NCBI RefSeq assembly: GCF_014205015.1
Contig: NZ_JACHMO010000001.1
Span: forward strand, 3,472,001-3,536,000
Reading direction: 5' to 3'
From: Saccharothrix ecbatanensis
GTDB taxonomy: Bacteria > Actinomycetota > Actinomycetes > Mycobacteriales > Pseudonocardiaceae
Length of the DNA: 64,000 nt
Shown: positions 31,424 to 40,107 of the stretch, one piece after another
How positions within the stretch are numbered: the stretch's first letter is position 1
How the letters are laid out: each line of letters opens with the position of its first letter
The notes under the pieces: generated by a model
Databases searched by the model: none
Told to the model about the DNA's origin: nothing
What the model saw: only the letters and a program-made list of their open reading frames with translations
Translations under genes and position numbers: made by a program

Positions 31424-32215
31424 TCAGCGCCCCTCCCACCGAGGTTCGCGTTTCTCCGCAAATGCCGCCGGCCCTTCGAGCGCGTCACGACTGAGCATCC
31501 GACGCTGCTCCCACTCGTACTCGGCGGCGAACGCCTCGGGCAGCGGCATCGTCACCGACTTCGTCGCCGCCTCCTTCGCGGCCCGCACGGCCAGCGGCGC
31601 GGCCCGAAGGAGGTCGGCGACCCAGCCGTCCACACACGCGTCCAGTTCCTCGGCCGCCACGACCTCGTTGATCAGGCCCAGCTCGTAGGCGCGGACCGCG
31701 GTCATCGGGCGCCCGGTGAGCAGGTGCCCCAGAGCGACGCGGAACGGCGCCTGCCGCACGAGCCGGAACACACCACCCGCACCCGCGATGAGCCCGAGCC
31801 TGGTCTCCGGCAGGGCAAACACCGCGTCATCACTCGCGATGACGAGGTCGCAGGCCATGGCCAACTCGAACCCGCCGCCATAGGCGTAACCGCGTACCGC
31901 GGCCACGACGGGCTTCACCAGGTCGAACCGCTCGGTCAGGCGGGGCCAACCAGGCTTTCCCCTGCTGCCGAACGAGGAGCGCCCGGCCGTGCCGTCGACC
32001 TGGCGCGCCGCCAGTTCCTTGAGGTCCTGGCCCACGGAGAACGCCCGCTCACCCGCCCCCGTCAGCACGGCCACCCATAGATCGTCGTCGGCTTCGAAGT
32101 CGTCCCACACCTCGGCCAGCTCGGCGTGCATCGCGCGGTTCATCGCATTGAGAACGTGCGGTCGGTCTAGCGTCACGCGCGCAACGCGACCGTCTTTCTC
32201 GTATCGGATCCCCAT
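31424..32215 (-). CDS. Enoyl-CoA hydratase/isomerase (crotonase), possibly DpgD-like
   Basis: The protein has 263 residues starting with [16 protein letters not shown], a typical crotonase N-terminus. The oxyanion-hole segments are [11 protein letters not shown] and [15 protein letters not shown], and [13 protein letters not shown] follows. It converges on the aldehyde dehydrogenase gene with a single base between stops. Two roles fit. It may be DpgD, helping DpgA form the aromatic ring. It may instead be a 3-hydroxybutyryl-CoA dehydratase making crotonyl-CoA for the divergent carboxylase/reductase gene. The sequence [10 protein letters not shown] resembles DpgD as I remember it, but I cannot separate the two without an alignment. 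Confidence 0.88.
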   Translation of the reverse strand: MGIRYEKDGRVARVTLDRPHVLNAMNRAMHAELAEVWDDFEADDDLWVAVLTGAGERAFSVGQDLKELAARQVDGTAGRSSFGSRGKPGWPRLTERFDLVKPVVAAVRGYAYGGGFELAMACDLVIASDDAVFALPETRLGLIAGAGGVFRLVRQAPFRVALGHLLTGRPMTAVRAYELGLINEVVAAEELDACVDGWVADLLRAAPLAVRAAKEAATKSVTMPLPEAFAAEYEWEQRRMLSRDALEGPAAFAEKREPRWEGR

Positions 32216-32454
32216 GCCTTCCACAATAGCGGCACACCACCACTCATGATTCGCGTAACTTCCCGTTCCCGACAAACGACACTGCCCCTAGTCGCCCACT
32301 CCAGCGAATCGCCACCCCCTACCCTGGGGTGGCGTTCAGGGGTTCCAAAACTATAGGTGCCGCGGATAGCGTGCGAAACGCATCGCGACTTCTCGCAGTG
32401 TTCCCGCCACCGGTTTCCGGCGCGGCTGTCCGGGTGACGCACATGGGAGCGATC
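32216..32454. promoter_or_regulatory. Divergent promoter region with an 8-bp inverted repeat
   Basis: This 239-bp gap separates the leftward crotonase gene from the rightward carboxylase/reductase operon. It holds GCCACCCC (32311-32318) and its exact complement GGGGTGGC (32326-32333) around a 7-bp spacer. An AT-richer stretch ending in ACTATAGG follows, which could be a promoter -10 area. GGAG at 32446-32449 is the ribosome binding site for the ATG at 32455. Confidence 0.45.
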
Positions 32455-33813
32455 ATGGTTTCTTTGTCCGAAGCGTTGCTCGGCGGCGCGCCTCCGGAGG
32501 AGATCGAGCGCATTCCGCTACCCGAGGAGCACCTGGCCGCGCACCTGCGCGCGGAGGACAGCGACATGTTCCGCGGTGTCGGCGACAAGGACGTCCGCAA
32601 ATCACTGCGCGTCGGCCCGGTGCCGGCGCCGGAACCGGCGCCGGACGAGGTCGTCGTGGCGGTGATGGCCAGTTCGATCAACTACAACACGGTGTGGTCG
32701 GCGATGTTCGAGCCCATCCCGACGTTCCGCTTCCTCCAGCAGTTCGCCCGACAAGGCGGCTGGGCCACGCGGCACGACCTGCCCTACCACGTCGTCGGCT
32801 CAGACGGAGCGGGCGTGATCGTGCGGACCGGCTCTGGCGTGCGACGTTGGCGGGTCGGTGACCACGTGGTGATCAGCCCCGCGTACGTGGACGACCAGGA
32901 GCCCGCCTCCCACGCCGACGGAATGCTCGGCGCCGAGCAACGCGCCTGGGGCTTCGAGACCAACTTCGGCGGGCTCGCCGAGTACACCGTGGTTCGCGCC
33001 AGTCAGCTCGTCCCCAAGCCCGCCCACTTGACCTGGGAGGAGGCCGCGAGCAACACGCTGTGCGCGGGTACGGCCTACCGGATGCTCGTCAGCGACCGGG
33101 GCGCTCGCATGAAGCAGGGCGATGTGGTGCTGGTGTGGGGCGCGGCAGGCGGTTTGGGCGGCTACGCGGTGCAGTTCGTCCGCAACGGCGGTGGCATCCC
33201 GATCGGTGTCGTCAGCTCCGAGAGCAAAGCGGAAGTGCTGCGCGCGCTGGGTTGTGACATCGTGATCAACCGCGAGGAGTTCGGGCTGACCGGCGACCTG
33301 TCGGCCGACCCCGACCAGGTGATCGAGGTCGGTCGCAGGCTCGGCCGGATCATTCGCGAGCGGGTCGGGCGCGATCCGGACATCGTGTTCGAGCACGTCG
33401 GTCGCGCGACGTTCGGCATCTCGGTGTTCGTCGTGCGTCGCGGCGGCGTCGTGGTCACCTGTGGGTCGAGCACCGGGTACAACCACGTGTTCGACAACCG
33501 CTACCTGTGGATGAAGCTCAAACGGGTCATCGGAAGCCATGTGGCCAACCTCCAGGAGCAGTGGGAGACCAATCGGCTCATCGCGATGGGCAGCGTGGCG
33601 ACGACGATGTCCGCGGTGTACCCGCTCGCCGAGGTCGCCGAGGCGGGGCGCCTGGTGCAGACCAACCGGCATGTCGGGAAAGTGGCCGTGCTGTGCATGG
33701 CGCCGGAACCGGGGCTCGGCGTGAGCGACCACGAGCTGCGTGCCCGCATCGGGGAGCAGCGCGTCGCGCCCTTGCGGGGGTTCTCCGCAGGTCCGACAAC
33801 CGGAGAGCGGTGA
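32455..33813 (+). CDS. ccr: Crotonyl-CoA carboxylase/reductase
   Basis: The protein has 452 residues, the normal size for the family. I chose the ATG at 32455 because GGAG lies five bases upstream; an ATG at 32443 would add four residues. The carboxylating signature is present: SINYNTVW, WGFETNFGG (Phe167-Glu168 in the CO2-binding position) and TGYNHVFDNRYLWMKLKR. The NADPH loop is WGAAGGLGGYAVQ. These enzymes reductively carboxylate crotonyl-CoA to ethylmalonyl-CoA. A TAGH-type AT in the upstream PKS is the likely consumer. The gene overlaps the next by 4 bp (GTGA). Confidence 0.95.
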   Translation: MVSLSEALLGGAPPEEIERIPLPEEHLAAHLRAEDSDMFRGVGDKDVRKSLRVGPVPAPEPAPDEVVVAVMASSINYNTVWSAMFEPIPTFRFLQQFARQGGWATRHDLPYHVVGSDGAGVIVRTGSGVRRWRVGDHVVISPAYVDDQEPASHADGMLGAEQRAWGFETNFGGLAEYTVVRASQLVPKPAHLTWEEAASNTLCAGTAYRMLVSDRGARMKQGDVVLVWGAAGGLGGYAVQFVRNGGGIPIGVVSSESKAEVLRALGCDIVINREEFGLTGDLSADPDQVIEVGRRLGRIIRERVGRDPDIVFEHVGRATFGISVFVVRRGGVVVTCGSSTGYNHVFDNRYLWMKLKRVIGSHVANLQEQWETNRLIAMGSVATTMSAVYPLAEVAEAGRLVQTNRHVGKVAVLCMAPEPGLGVSDHELRARIGEQRVAPLRGFSAGPTTGER

Positions 33814-34805
33814 GCGCGGTGGCCATCGGTTTCCTGGGCACCGGTTCGTACGTGCCGGAGCGGATCGTCACCAACGACGAGATCGCCGAGTTGGTCGTCG
33901 ACGCGACAGCGGAATGGGTACTGGACAAGACCGGAATCGCGACGAGGCGCTGGGCCGCGCCTGAGGAGGCGACCTCGGACCTGGCGGCGAAGGCCGCCCT
34001 GCGGGCGCTGGAGCGGGCCGGTCTGTCGCCGGACCGTATCGACCACCTGATCGTGTCGACCTCGACCGGGGACCACCCCCAGCCGCCCACGGCCTGCCTG
34101 GTGCAGGACCTGATCGGAGCGCACGCGGCGGCCTGCTTCGACCTCAACGCGGTGTGCGCCGGCTTCTTGTACGGGGTGGAGCTCGCGCGCGCGTTGACCA
34201 CCGTGCGCCCCGGCACGCACGCCCTCGTCATCGGCGCCGACGTGTACTCGCGCATCCTGGACTTCACCGACCGGCGCACATCGGTGCTGCTCGGCGACGG
34301 CGCGGGCGCGGCCGTGATCGGTCAGGTGCCGGACGGAGAGGGCATCCTGCGCACAGACCTCAGCAGCTATGGCGAGTCCCGAGACCTGATCAGGGTCGTA
34401 GCCGGCGGAAGTCGGGTGCCGACAACGGTCGAGACAGTCGCCGAAGGTGCGCACTACTTCACCATGCACGGCCGGGGCGTACGCGATTTCGTCATGGGAA
34501 CCCTGCCGCCGCTGCTGGACAAGCTGGTCACGGAGGCGGGTTTCACGATCGACGACGTCGACTGCTTCGTGCCGCACCAAGCCAACGGCGTTCTGCTGCG
34601 CGAGCTGGCGCAGCGCTGCGGTCTGGCCGGGGCGCACACGCACCTGGTCGTCGACCGCTACGGCAACGTCGGCAGCGCGTCGGTGCCCGTGGCTCTCGAC
34701 GACGCGGTCACCTCCGGTGCGATCCGTCCAGGCCAACTGGTGCTGCTCGCGGGGTTCGGCGGTGGCATGTCCGTGGGTGCCGGCCTCGTGCGGTGGTCCG
34801 GGTGA
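33810..34805 (+). CDS. 3-oxoacyl-ACP synthase III (FabH/KAS III-like)
   Basis: The protein has 331 residues with the KAS III triad: Cys116 in NAVCAGFLYG, His256 in VPHQAN and Asn286 in YGNVGSAS. The GTG start overlaps the carboxylase/reductase stop, with GGAG five bases upstream. KAS III enzymes of this kind condense an acyl-CoA with malonyl-ACP or malonyl-CoA. Followed by a 3-hydroxyacyl-CoA dehydrogenase gene, it most likely supplies the acetoacetyl or 3-oxoacyl precursor of crotonyl-CoA (or a longer enoyl-CoA) for the alkylmalonyl extender unit. The acyl specificity cannot be read from the sequence. Confidence 0.93.
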   Translation: MSAVAIGFLGTGSYVPERIVTNDEIAELVVDATAEWVLDKTGIATRRWAAPEEATSDLAAKAALRALERAGLSPDRIDHLIVSTSTGDHPQPPTACLVQDLIGAHAAACFDLNAVCAGFLYGVELARALTTVRPGTHALVIGADVYSRILDFTDRRTSVLLGDGAGAAVIGQVPDGEGILRTDLSSYGESRDLIRVVAGGSRVPTTVETVAEGAHYFTMHGRGVRDFVMGTLPPLLDKLVTEAGFTIDDVDCFVPHQANGVLLRELAQRCGLAGAHTHLVVDRYGNVGSASVPVALDDAVTSGAIRPGQLVLLAGFGGGMSVGAGLVRWSG

Positions 34806-35667
34806 GCGTCGTCGGGCGAATCGGGGTTGTCGGCGCCGGGCAGATGGGTCTCGGGTTCGTCGAGATCTGCGCGCGGGCGGGGTTGGACGTGTGGGTCGTG
34901 GCGTCAGGACCCGAGTCCGCGGCCCGGGTCGGACCGCGGTTGGCGCGCTCGCTGGAACGCTTGGTGGCGAGGGACAGGCTGACCGCGGAGGAACGCGACG
35001 CGGCACTGGCCAGGGTCAGTTGTTCCTGGGACCTCAAGGACCTCGCCGACCGCCAGTTCGTCCTGGAAGCTGTGCCGGAGCAGTTGGCGGTCAAGCTCGA
35101 CGTGTTCGCGACGCTCGACGACGTGGTGGGCGATCCGGACGCCGTGCTCGCCTCGACCACGTCGTCGCTGTCGATCATGAGGCTGGCACGGGCGACGGCG
35201 AACCCCGGCCGTGTGGTGGGCGTGCACTTCTTCAACCCGGTCGCCACCATGCGGCTCGTGGAACTGATCGGTTCACTGGCCACCTCTCCGGCAACCACGG
35301 AACGCACCCGCGCGTTCCTCGTCGACGTCCTCGGCAAAGAGGTCGTCGAGGCCAGGGACCGGGCAGGATTCATGGTGAACTCGCTGCTCGTTCCCTACCT
35401 TCTGTCCGCCGTGCGACTGCTGGAGTCGGGAATGGCGACCGCCGAGGACATCGACCGGGGATGACAGTCGGGTGCGGTCACCCCATGGGACCGCTGAGCT
35501 TGATCGACCTGATCGGGCTGGACACGATCGTCGCAATAGGACAGACAATGCACGAGGAGACCAAAGAGCCACTGCACGCTTCCCCTGCCCTGCTGCTGCG
35601 CATGGTCGAGGGTGGTTACCTCGGCCGCAAGAGCGGTGCCGGCTTCTTCAAGTATCCCCGCAGTTGA
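34802..35667 (+). pseudogene. 3-hydroxybutyryl-CoA dehydrogenase interrupted by a frameshift
   Basis: The first reading frame (34802-35464, 220 residues) contains the NAD motif VVGAGQMGLGF, the catalytic VHFFNP segment and FMVNSLLVPYL, ending in ...DIDRG then TGA. The rest of the family sequence, MTVGCGHPMGPLSLIDLIGLD to FFKYPRS, continues in another frame from the ATG at 35461 to 35667. One extra G in the run CGGGG at 35457-35460 would restore the usual DRGMTxGCGHPMGP junction. Stop and start overlap as ATGA, so re-initiation could make two pieces of a split enzyme. A sequencing error or a true recent mutation are the simpler explanations. It is coupled to the KAS III gene by GTGA. Confidence 0.88.
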
Positions 35668-35922
35668 GCCATGATCCGGGGGTGGCGTCACCGGACCCGC
35701 TGGCATCGGCACGAACTCCGCGAACGTCGGCAACCGCCGCACCATCGCAACCGGGTCACGCGCCTCGACGCGCTCGGCCACCAACGTGTCGAGATCCCCC
35801 GGACCGGGCGCAGGAGTGCGCCGCAGATCCAATTCCCGCCGAGCCATGGGCTCGGCCGCCGGTGTGCCCGCGCCACCCCGAATCGGGAGTCCGTTCACCG
35901 TCGACGGGTTGTCGTCGGGCAT
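35395..35922 (-). CDS. Possible truncated small protein, overlapping the dehydrogenase tail
   Basis: An ATG at 35922 with a strong GGAGG site seven bases upstream opens a frame 50 bp behind the cyclase-family gene. The first 84 or so residues (MPDDNPSTVNGLPIRG..., ending near PAGPVTPPPDHG) look like ordinary coding sequence, with alternating charged and hydrophobic stretches. The remaining 90 or so lie antisense to the dehydrogenase C-terminus and look like read-through. I think the original gene was cut at about 35668, where the first cluster ends. I do not recognise the family. Confidence 0.4.
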   Translation of the reverse strand: MPDDNPSTVNGLPIRGGAGTPAAEPMARRELDLRRTPAPGPGDLDTLVAERVEARDPVAMVRRLPTFAEFVPMPAGPVTPPPDHGSTAGILEEAGTALAAEVTTLDHAQQQGRGSVQWLFGLLVHCLSYCDDRVQPDQVDQAQRSHGVTAPDCHPRSMSSAVAIPDSSSRTADRR

Positions 35923-35972
35923 GGTGCCGCCTCCGCCGGGAGCCGCTCGACAGTCCCGGCGGAGGCGGTGGT

Positions 35973-37238
35973 TCAGCGCTTCGGCTGGCCCAGAGCCATC
36001 GGCGGAGTATTGCCTGCCGTGGCGCCCTCGGCGTGCTGGGGTGTGACGACGAAGACGAACTCGTGGACGTGGTCGTCGGCGAGTTCCTCGGTCACGTAGG
36101 ACTCGCCGATCCGGATGCCGTTGCGCATGATCAGGTCTTGGTGGACGGGGAACGCCGCCCCGTTGTCGTTGACCGGGTTGCCGAGCACCTCGAGCGCCCA
36201 ACTGTCGCTGCCGATGAGGGCGGGGCGGAACTGGGCGAGCCAGCGCGCCTCTCGGAGATAGATGCCGGGAAGTCCTTCGGCGGCCTCCCAGCGCCGGATA
36301 TCGGCTGGGTCCCGCCGCTTGAGCAGTTGCGACCAGCCGGTGCGGAAGAGCACGGCGTCACCAGGGCGCAGGCTTCGGATCCCGCCGAAGTCCATCGCCT
36401 CCCGGATGTCCTCGACGGTGATCCGGTAGTTCTCCCGCAGCAGCGGTTTCCCGTTGGTCGCGGGTTCGGCGAGGTCGGAGGTGGCGTTCTTCGCGAGCTT
36501 GACGCCGAGGATGTCGAGCAGGACGCCACGGGTCGCGATGGGGCCCATGTGCTCGTTGCCCAAGTGGGTCGTGCCGTGGCCTCGGGCGATCTCCGGGCCG
36601 CGCATCCCGTTGTAGAAGAACTCCTTCGCGCCGATGTGGTTGAGGTTGTCCAGCTGCGACCCGATCTGATAGGTCGTGGCGAGGGGCACCGGGTGCTTGG
36701 CCGAGAAGGACGCCTCGAACCGCTCCTCGTGGATGCTGAGCTGGTTGTCCCCCAACGTGTCCAGCGAGATCAGCACACCGCCTTGCTCGGCGAAGCCGGG
36801 AGGCGGCTCGTAACCGGCGATGGTGAGCCGCTGCAGGTAGGTGCGAGGAGGGTCGGTCTTGAACGCGGGGAAACCGTTCCACATCAACTCGCCCAGGCTG
36901 TAGGTCTTCACCGGGCGGTGTGCGTCAAGCAGCCCGAGAGCCGCGGCGGTCCGGGCCGGTGTCACCTCGTTGAAGCTTCCCCGCTGGTCGCCGGCACCGT
37001 ACGGGCCCGGCGCCCAGTCGGCCAGATTGGCGGGGTTTGCGTAGTCGTAGGGCACATCGTCGAACTGGTCGTGCGGCCGCGACGCGGGTCGGTCCGCCTG
37101 CCGGTCTTGGGCATCCGCGAACGTGGAGCCGAAGCCGGCCAAGGCGGCGGCCGCGCCGGTCGCTCCGGCGACGCGCAGGACGTCGCGCCGGTTGGGGCGG
37201 TGGTTGGCGAGGTAGTTGCGCAGCAGGTCCGGATTCAT
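35973..37238 (-). CDS. Tat-exported cyclase-family (kynurenine formamidase-like) protein
   Basis: The protein has 421 residues. It starts at the ATG at 37238 with AAAGG upstream. The N-terminus has a twin-arginine signal, NRRDVLRVAGATGAAAALAG, with a probable cut near DAQ. The mature part has the cyclase-family core: GSQLDNLNHIG, where the common metal-binding HxGTHxD appears in the SQLD variant, then HGTTHLGNEH and RPGDAVLFRTGW. Members hydrolyse amides or lactones in varied pathways. It is probably not part of the polyketide cluster. It lies downstream of a DUF6368-like gene on the same strand. Confidence 0.88.
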   Translation of the reverse strand: MNPDLLRNYLANHRPNRRDVLRVAGATGAAAALAGFGSTFADAQDRQADRPASRPHDQFDDVPYDYANPANLADWAPGPYGAGDQRGSFNEVTPARTAAALGLLDAHRPVKTYSLGELMWNGFPAFKTDPPRTYLQRLTIAGYEPPPGFAEQGGVLISLDTLGDNQLSIHEERFEASFSAKHPVPLATTYQIGSQLDNLNHIGAKEFFYNGMRGPEIARGHGTTHLGNEHMGPIATRGVLLDILGVKLAKNATSDLAEPATNGKPLLRENYRITVEDIREAMDFGGIRSLRPGDAVLFRTGWSQLLKRRDPADIRRWEAAEGLPGIYLREARWLAQFRPALIGSDSWALEVLGNPVNDNGAAFPVHQDLIMRNGIRIGESYVTEELADDHVHEFVFVVTPQHAEGATAGNTPPMALGQPKR

Positions 37239-37335
37239 CTGCGAGCACCTTTCGTTCGGAGCGGGCCAGGACGTGTGTGGGGACAGGTCAGCTCGCCGCG
37301 GCGCGGTCACTGAACTCGGCGCGGAGCTGCCACAC

Positions 37336-37812
37336 CTACTTCAGCACGTGGAAGTCCGGATGGGCGTACCACGCCGCCATTGCCGGTGCGTCGAGGTACA
37401 CGTAGTCGTCGACGCGGACGCAGCGGCCCGCGTTCTCCAGACGGTCGAGCAAGTCCGCGGCAGGCGGAGCCTGGAACTCGACGAGCACCCAGCCCTCGGT
37501 CCGCTCCGCGACACGCTGTGCCAGTCGGCCCAGTACAGGTCGACCTGCGAGGTTGCTGACGAAGATGTGCAGCCCGACGGCACAACGCATCGTCCTGCCG
37601 GCCACCCGTTCGATGATCTCGAGCTCCGCCGTGTCGGTCTCGTAGTCCGGTGGATCGAGGGAATAGGAGTAGGGCAGTCCTTCGGCCGAGAACCAGTCAC
37701 CCGGGCGGACGGGATCCCGCTCCATGCCTCCGGCCATCATCTCCACCACCACGACAGGCTCGACACGCTCGGCGGTGTACGGGGTCAAGACGATCAGCGC
37801 TGTTCCACCCAC
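37336..37812 (-). CDS. Small DUF6368-like protein
   Basis: The protein has 158 residues from a GTG start. The C-terminus ...DDYVYLDAPAMAAWYAHPDFHVLK matches what I remember of the actinobacterial DUF6368 family, whose members end in an AW-HPDF-K pattern. No signal peptide or membrane segment is visible. The start is uncertain because no good ribosome binding site precedes it, and the downstream Met residues near MAGGMERD are alternatives. The function is unknown. Such proteins are often scattered near mobile or immunity-type loci. Confidence 0.6.
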   Translation of the reverse strand: MGGTALIVLTPYTAERVEPVVVVEMMAGGMERDPVRPGDWFSAEGLPYSYSLDPPDYETDTAELEIIERVAGRTMRCAVGLHIFVSNLAGRPVLGRLAQRVAERTEGWVLVEFQAPPAADLLDRLENAGRCVRVDDYVYLDAPAMAAWYAHPDFHVLK

Positions 37813-37916
37813 GGCATGGGATTAGACAGTGCCGATTGACGTCACCGCCATCCTTGACACCGAAGTCGACCCAGACATGTCGATAAGGCCGCTCACGATC
37901 GGCGTCTGATCAAGCG

Positions 37917-38436
37917 GTGGAGCACCTCGGCAGTGGGAGCGTGTTTCTCGATGCCGCCGGCACGTCGCTTTGTCACCTCTGCGGGCAGGCGAACGGAAGT
38001 GCGGAGCTGACCGACGGCGCTCGCTTCGTCTGGTCGGACGGTCTCGCTCACTACGTCGAGCCACACAACGTCAGACGGCGCCCGACGTCACTGCGGTGAT
38101 GAACACGGCCCCGCAGCCTGTGGACGTCACCGAGCTCGAGCGCCGCCTGCTCGACACGAATGAGTGATCACCGACGCGGACTGGTGGCGTGACCAACGAA
38201 GGCTCTTCGGTCACGAGCTCCCCCGCACGGAAGTAGTCCCTGCGCGACATGTCGCACACCGCCGACCCAGGGTTACAGACGATTGGCCAGGTTGGAGGAC
38301 GTTTCACGATGGTGAACTGAGATGGGCGAGCGCGGGCGTCATCACCCTGCCGTGCGACGGATGGACCGGCTCCCTCTCCGAGTGGTGGAGTCATGGCGAG
38401 TTGCTGGTCTCCCGTGACTCGCTGGACGGGAGTTGA
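37917..38436 (+). pseudogene. Three overlapping small frames, probably one decayed gene
   Basis: The frame 37917-38099 encodes SLCHLCGQANGSAELTDG then VWSDGLAHYVEPHNVR, which looks like a genuine protein with a Cys-X2-Cys knuckle. It stops in TGA overlapping an ATG at 38099, whose 22-residue frame ends in DVTELERRLLDTNE. That frame in turn overlaps a GTG at 38164 opening ITDADWWRDQ... to 38436. Chained frameshifts in one ancestral gene explain this better than three mini-genes. I do not recognise a named family. Confidence 0.45.
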
Positions 38437-38835
38437 CGGCACGGGGTACCGGATCTGAACCGGGCCAGGGCCGTGGCACTTGGCCGCGACCCGGGTGTGG
38501 ACATCCGGTCATGCCGCATAGCGGGCATTCGATCTCGTCGGCGGCGGTGGCGTTCTGCTTGACCACAACCTCTGCGGAGTGTTTCCGATGGCCGGACTCA
38601 TGCACGACCATGCTGTGGCAGCCCACAAGCGCGGCCGGACGTGGTACTCACCGGCGCGGCCGGTGCGTCGCGTCACCGCTGCGCACGGTCGACACCCGCA
38701 GCGGCATCGGCGGCCCCGCAGGCGCGCTGCCAGGCAGGTCGACCACCGAATACCTGGTCGGCCGGGATGCTCCGTCGCTCAACTTCAGCAGCGTCCACCC
38801 CGTCGATGGCGGGGTGGACGCTGCCTGATCCGGTA
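38437..38835. other. Stretch without a convincing gene; faint SDR-like remnants
   Basis: No frame here shows consistent coding character. On the plus strand, DVVLTGAAGASR (about 38638-38673) resembles the start of a short-chain dehydrogenase. In a different frame, YLVGRDAPSLNFSSVHPVDGG before the stop at 38828 resembles an SDR C-terminus. If both are real, most of the gene is deleted. A minus-strand frame with CPLCGMTGCPH is also visible but unsupported. Confidence 0.25.
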
Positions 38836-39285
38836 TTACGCGTACTTGAAGTAGCGGCAACCCAACAGGGTGTCGTTGGTGTAGGCCATCCACCTCATGG
38901 TCCCGCGGGTGTTCGGCCCGAAGATCCCGTCCGCGCTGACACCGATGCGCTTCTGCACGGCGATCAGCGCGCTCCGCGTCTTCGGCCCGAACTGCCCGTC
39001 GGCGGTGAGACCAGCGCCGTAGCAGGAGTTCAACCCGCGCTGCATGGCCTTGACACCTGCGCCGGAGCTGCCCTCGGACAGGTGGCACTCACCTGGGGCC
39101 CAGGAAACACCGTTGCTGACGCCGGGAACGATCGCATATGAGCCGGAGGGGTCGCTGCTGATCGTAATCGCGTGGGTGCAGCTGACCGCCGCGTTGGCGG
39201 GCGCGGCGGTGAGCGTGGCCAACCCCGCGCCCAACATCGCCATGGAAACCGCCGAAACGAACCAGCGGGACTTGAACTTGCCCAT
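38836..39285 (-). CDS. Secreted peptidoglycan-binding (PG_binding_1) protein
   Basis: The protein has 149 residues. The start ATG at 39285 follows a strong AAGGAG site. Residues 1-33 form a Sec signal peptide with a predicted cut after PANAA. One PG_binding_1 repeat pair spans about 75-135, with GAGVKAMQRGLN...GLTADGQFGPKT and VQKRIGVSADGIFGPNT. Four Cys residues in the mature part suggest disulfides outside the cell. There is no catalytic domain, so it probably just binds the cell wall. It stands alone with no link to either cluster. Confidence 0.92.
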   Translation of the reverse strand: MGKFKSRWFVSAVSMAMLGAGLATLTAAPANAAVSCTHAITISSDPSGSYAIVPGVSNGVSWAPGECHLSEGSSGAGVKAMQRGLNSCYGAGLTADGQFGPKTRSALIAVQKRIGVSADGIFGPNTRGTMRWMAYTNDTLLGCRYFKYA

Positions 39286-39479
39286 TCGCACTCCTTGAAC
39301 CGGGCCGAGACCGACCTCACTTGCCGTCCGCTCCGACAGATTTCCGTTGCCGGAGCAGGTATCTGTGCGGCAGCTGATCACAAGGTACGAGGACGACGGC
39401 CCCGGCGGTGTCCGGCGAACACCCGACAGCCTGGCGTTCCCCGGCCGTCGCCGACAACCCCGACCGCACTGGTCACCAC

Positions 39480-39859
39480 GGGCCGAGTCGTCCGCGCCGG
39501 TGACTTTGCGGTGGAAGTTGCGCGCGTCGACGGCACAGCCCCAGACCGCTTCGTAGACCCGCCGCAGCTGCGCCACGGTGAACATCGGCGGGCACAACGC
39601 CAGGCCCGCCGCAGTGTCCTCGAGTCTCGTCCGCGCCCGGTCGGCCGCAGCCGCCACCGCGTCCTCCGCCTCCGCCAGCGCCGCGCTCACCGACGCCCGG
39701 CACGTCGTCCCCGACGGCTCGACGCCGTCGGGGACGTGCACCAGGGCGAGGCAGACCGTCGTGGCCGACGCGCGGGCCGAACGTGCCGAGCTGCTCTACG
39801 TGCGCGCTGGCGGCCGGGCCGACGTGCCGGGCCGGCACCGCGTCGCGTGACGCCGACAA
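39480..39859 (-). pseudogene. NUDIX hydrolase/transcription regulator remnant
   Basis: Read leftwards, one frame gives HVEQLGTFGPR, typical of the middle of NrtR-like NUDIX proteins. The sequence then continues after a one-base shift as TTVCLALVHVPDGVEPSG. It ends with the winged-helix segment CPPMFTVAQLRRVYEAVWG and NFHRKVTGAD. The N-terminal NUDIX half is missing, and the frame is broken near 39765. This is a dead fragment. Confidence 0.65.
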
Positions 39860-39865
39860 CGAATA

Positions 39866-40106
39866 CCACTACGCCGCCTGACCTGCACGGACGACGTTTC
39901 GGCAAGCACAGGGTTCCCGAAGATCGGCCGGGAGGAGTTGTTCCGGTTCTTCACGCCGGCGCCGGCGGACGTCGCGTTCGTCGACCGGGGCCGGGGGCCG
40001 GCGGGCCGGTTGGGGTTGTCGGTGGCGTTGTGCACGTTGCCGTGGCTGGGGTTCGTGCCCGACGACGTCGCGGCCTGTGCGTGCGGGGTGGAGGCCGGCG
40101 TGATGC
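39866..40106 (+). pseudogene. Tn3-type transposase N-terminal fragment (DUF4158-like)
   Basis: The plus-strand frame reads GFPKIGREELFRFFTPAPAD, then VAFVDRGRGPAGRLGLSVAL and LPWLGFVPDDVAA. This matches the N-terminal DUF4158 region of Tn3-family transposases as I recall it. It breaks off at about 40106, where the convergent MBL-fold gene ends. No terminal inverted repeats or resolvase are visible, so only a scar remains. Confidence 0.6.
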
Positions 40107-40107
40107 C

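Noticed and set aside
38342..38626. Minus-strand zinc-knuckle protein (CPLCGMTGCPH)
   Set aside because: No ribosome binding site, the second half looks non-coding, and it overlaps other decayed frames.
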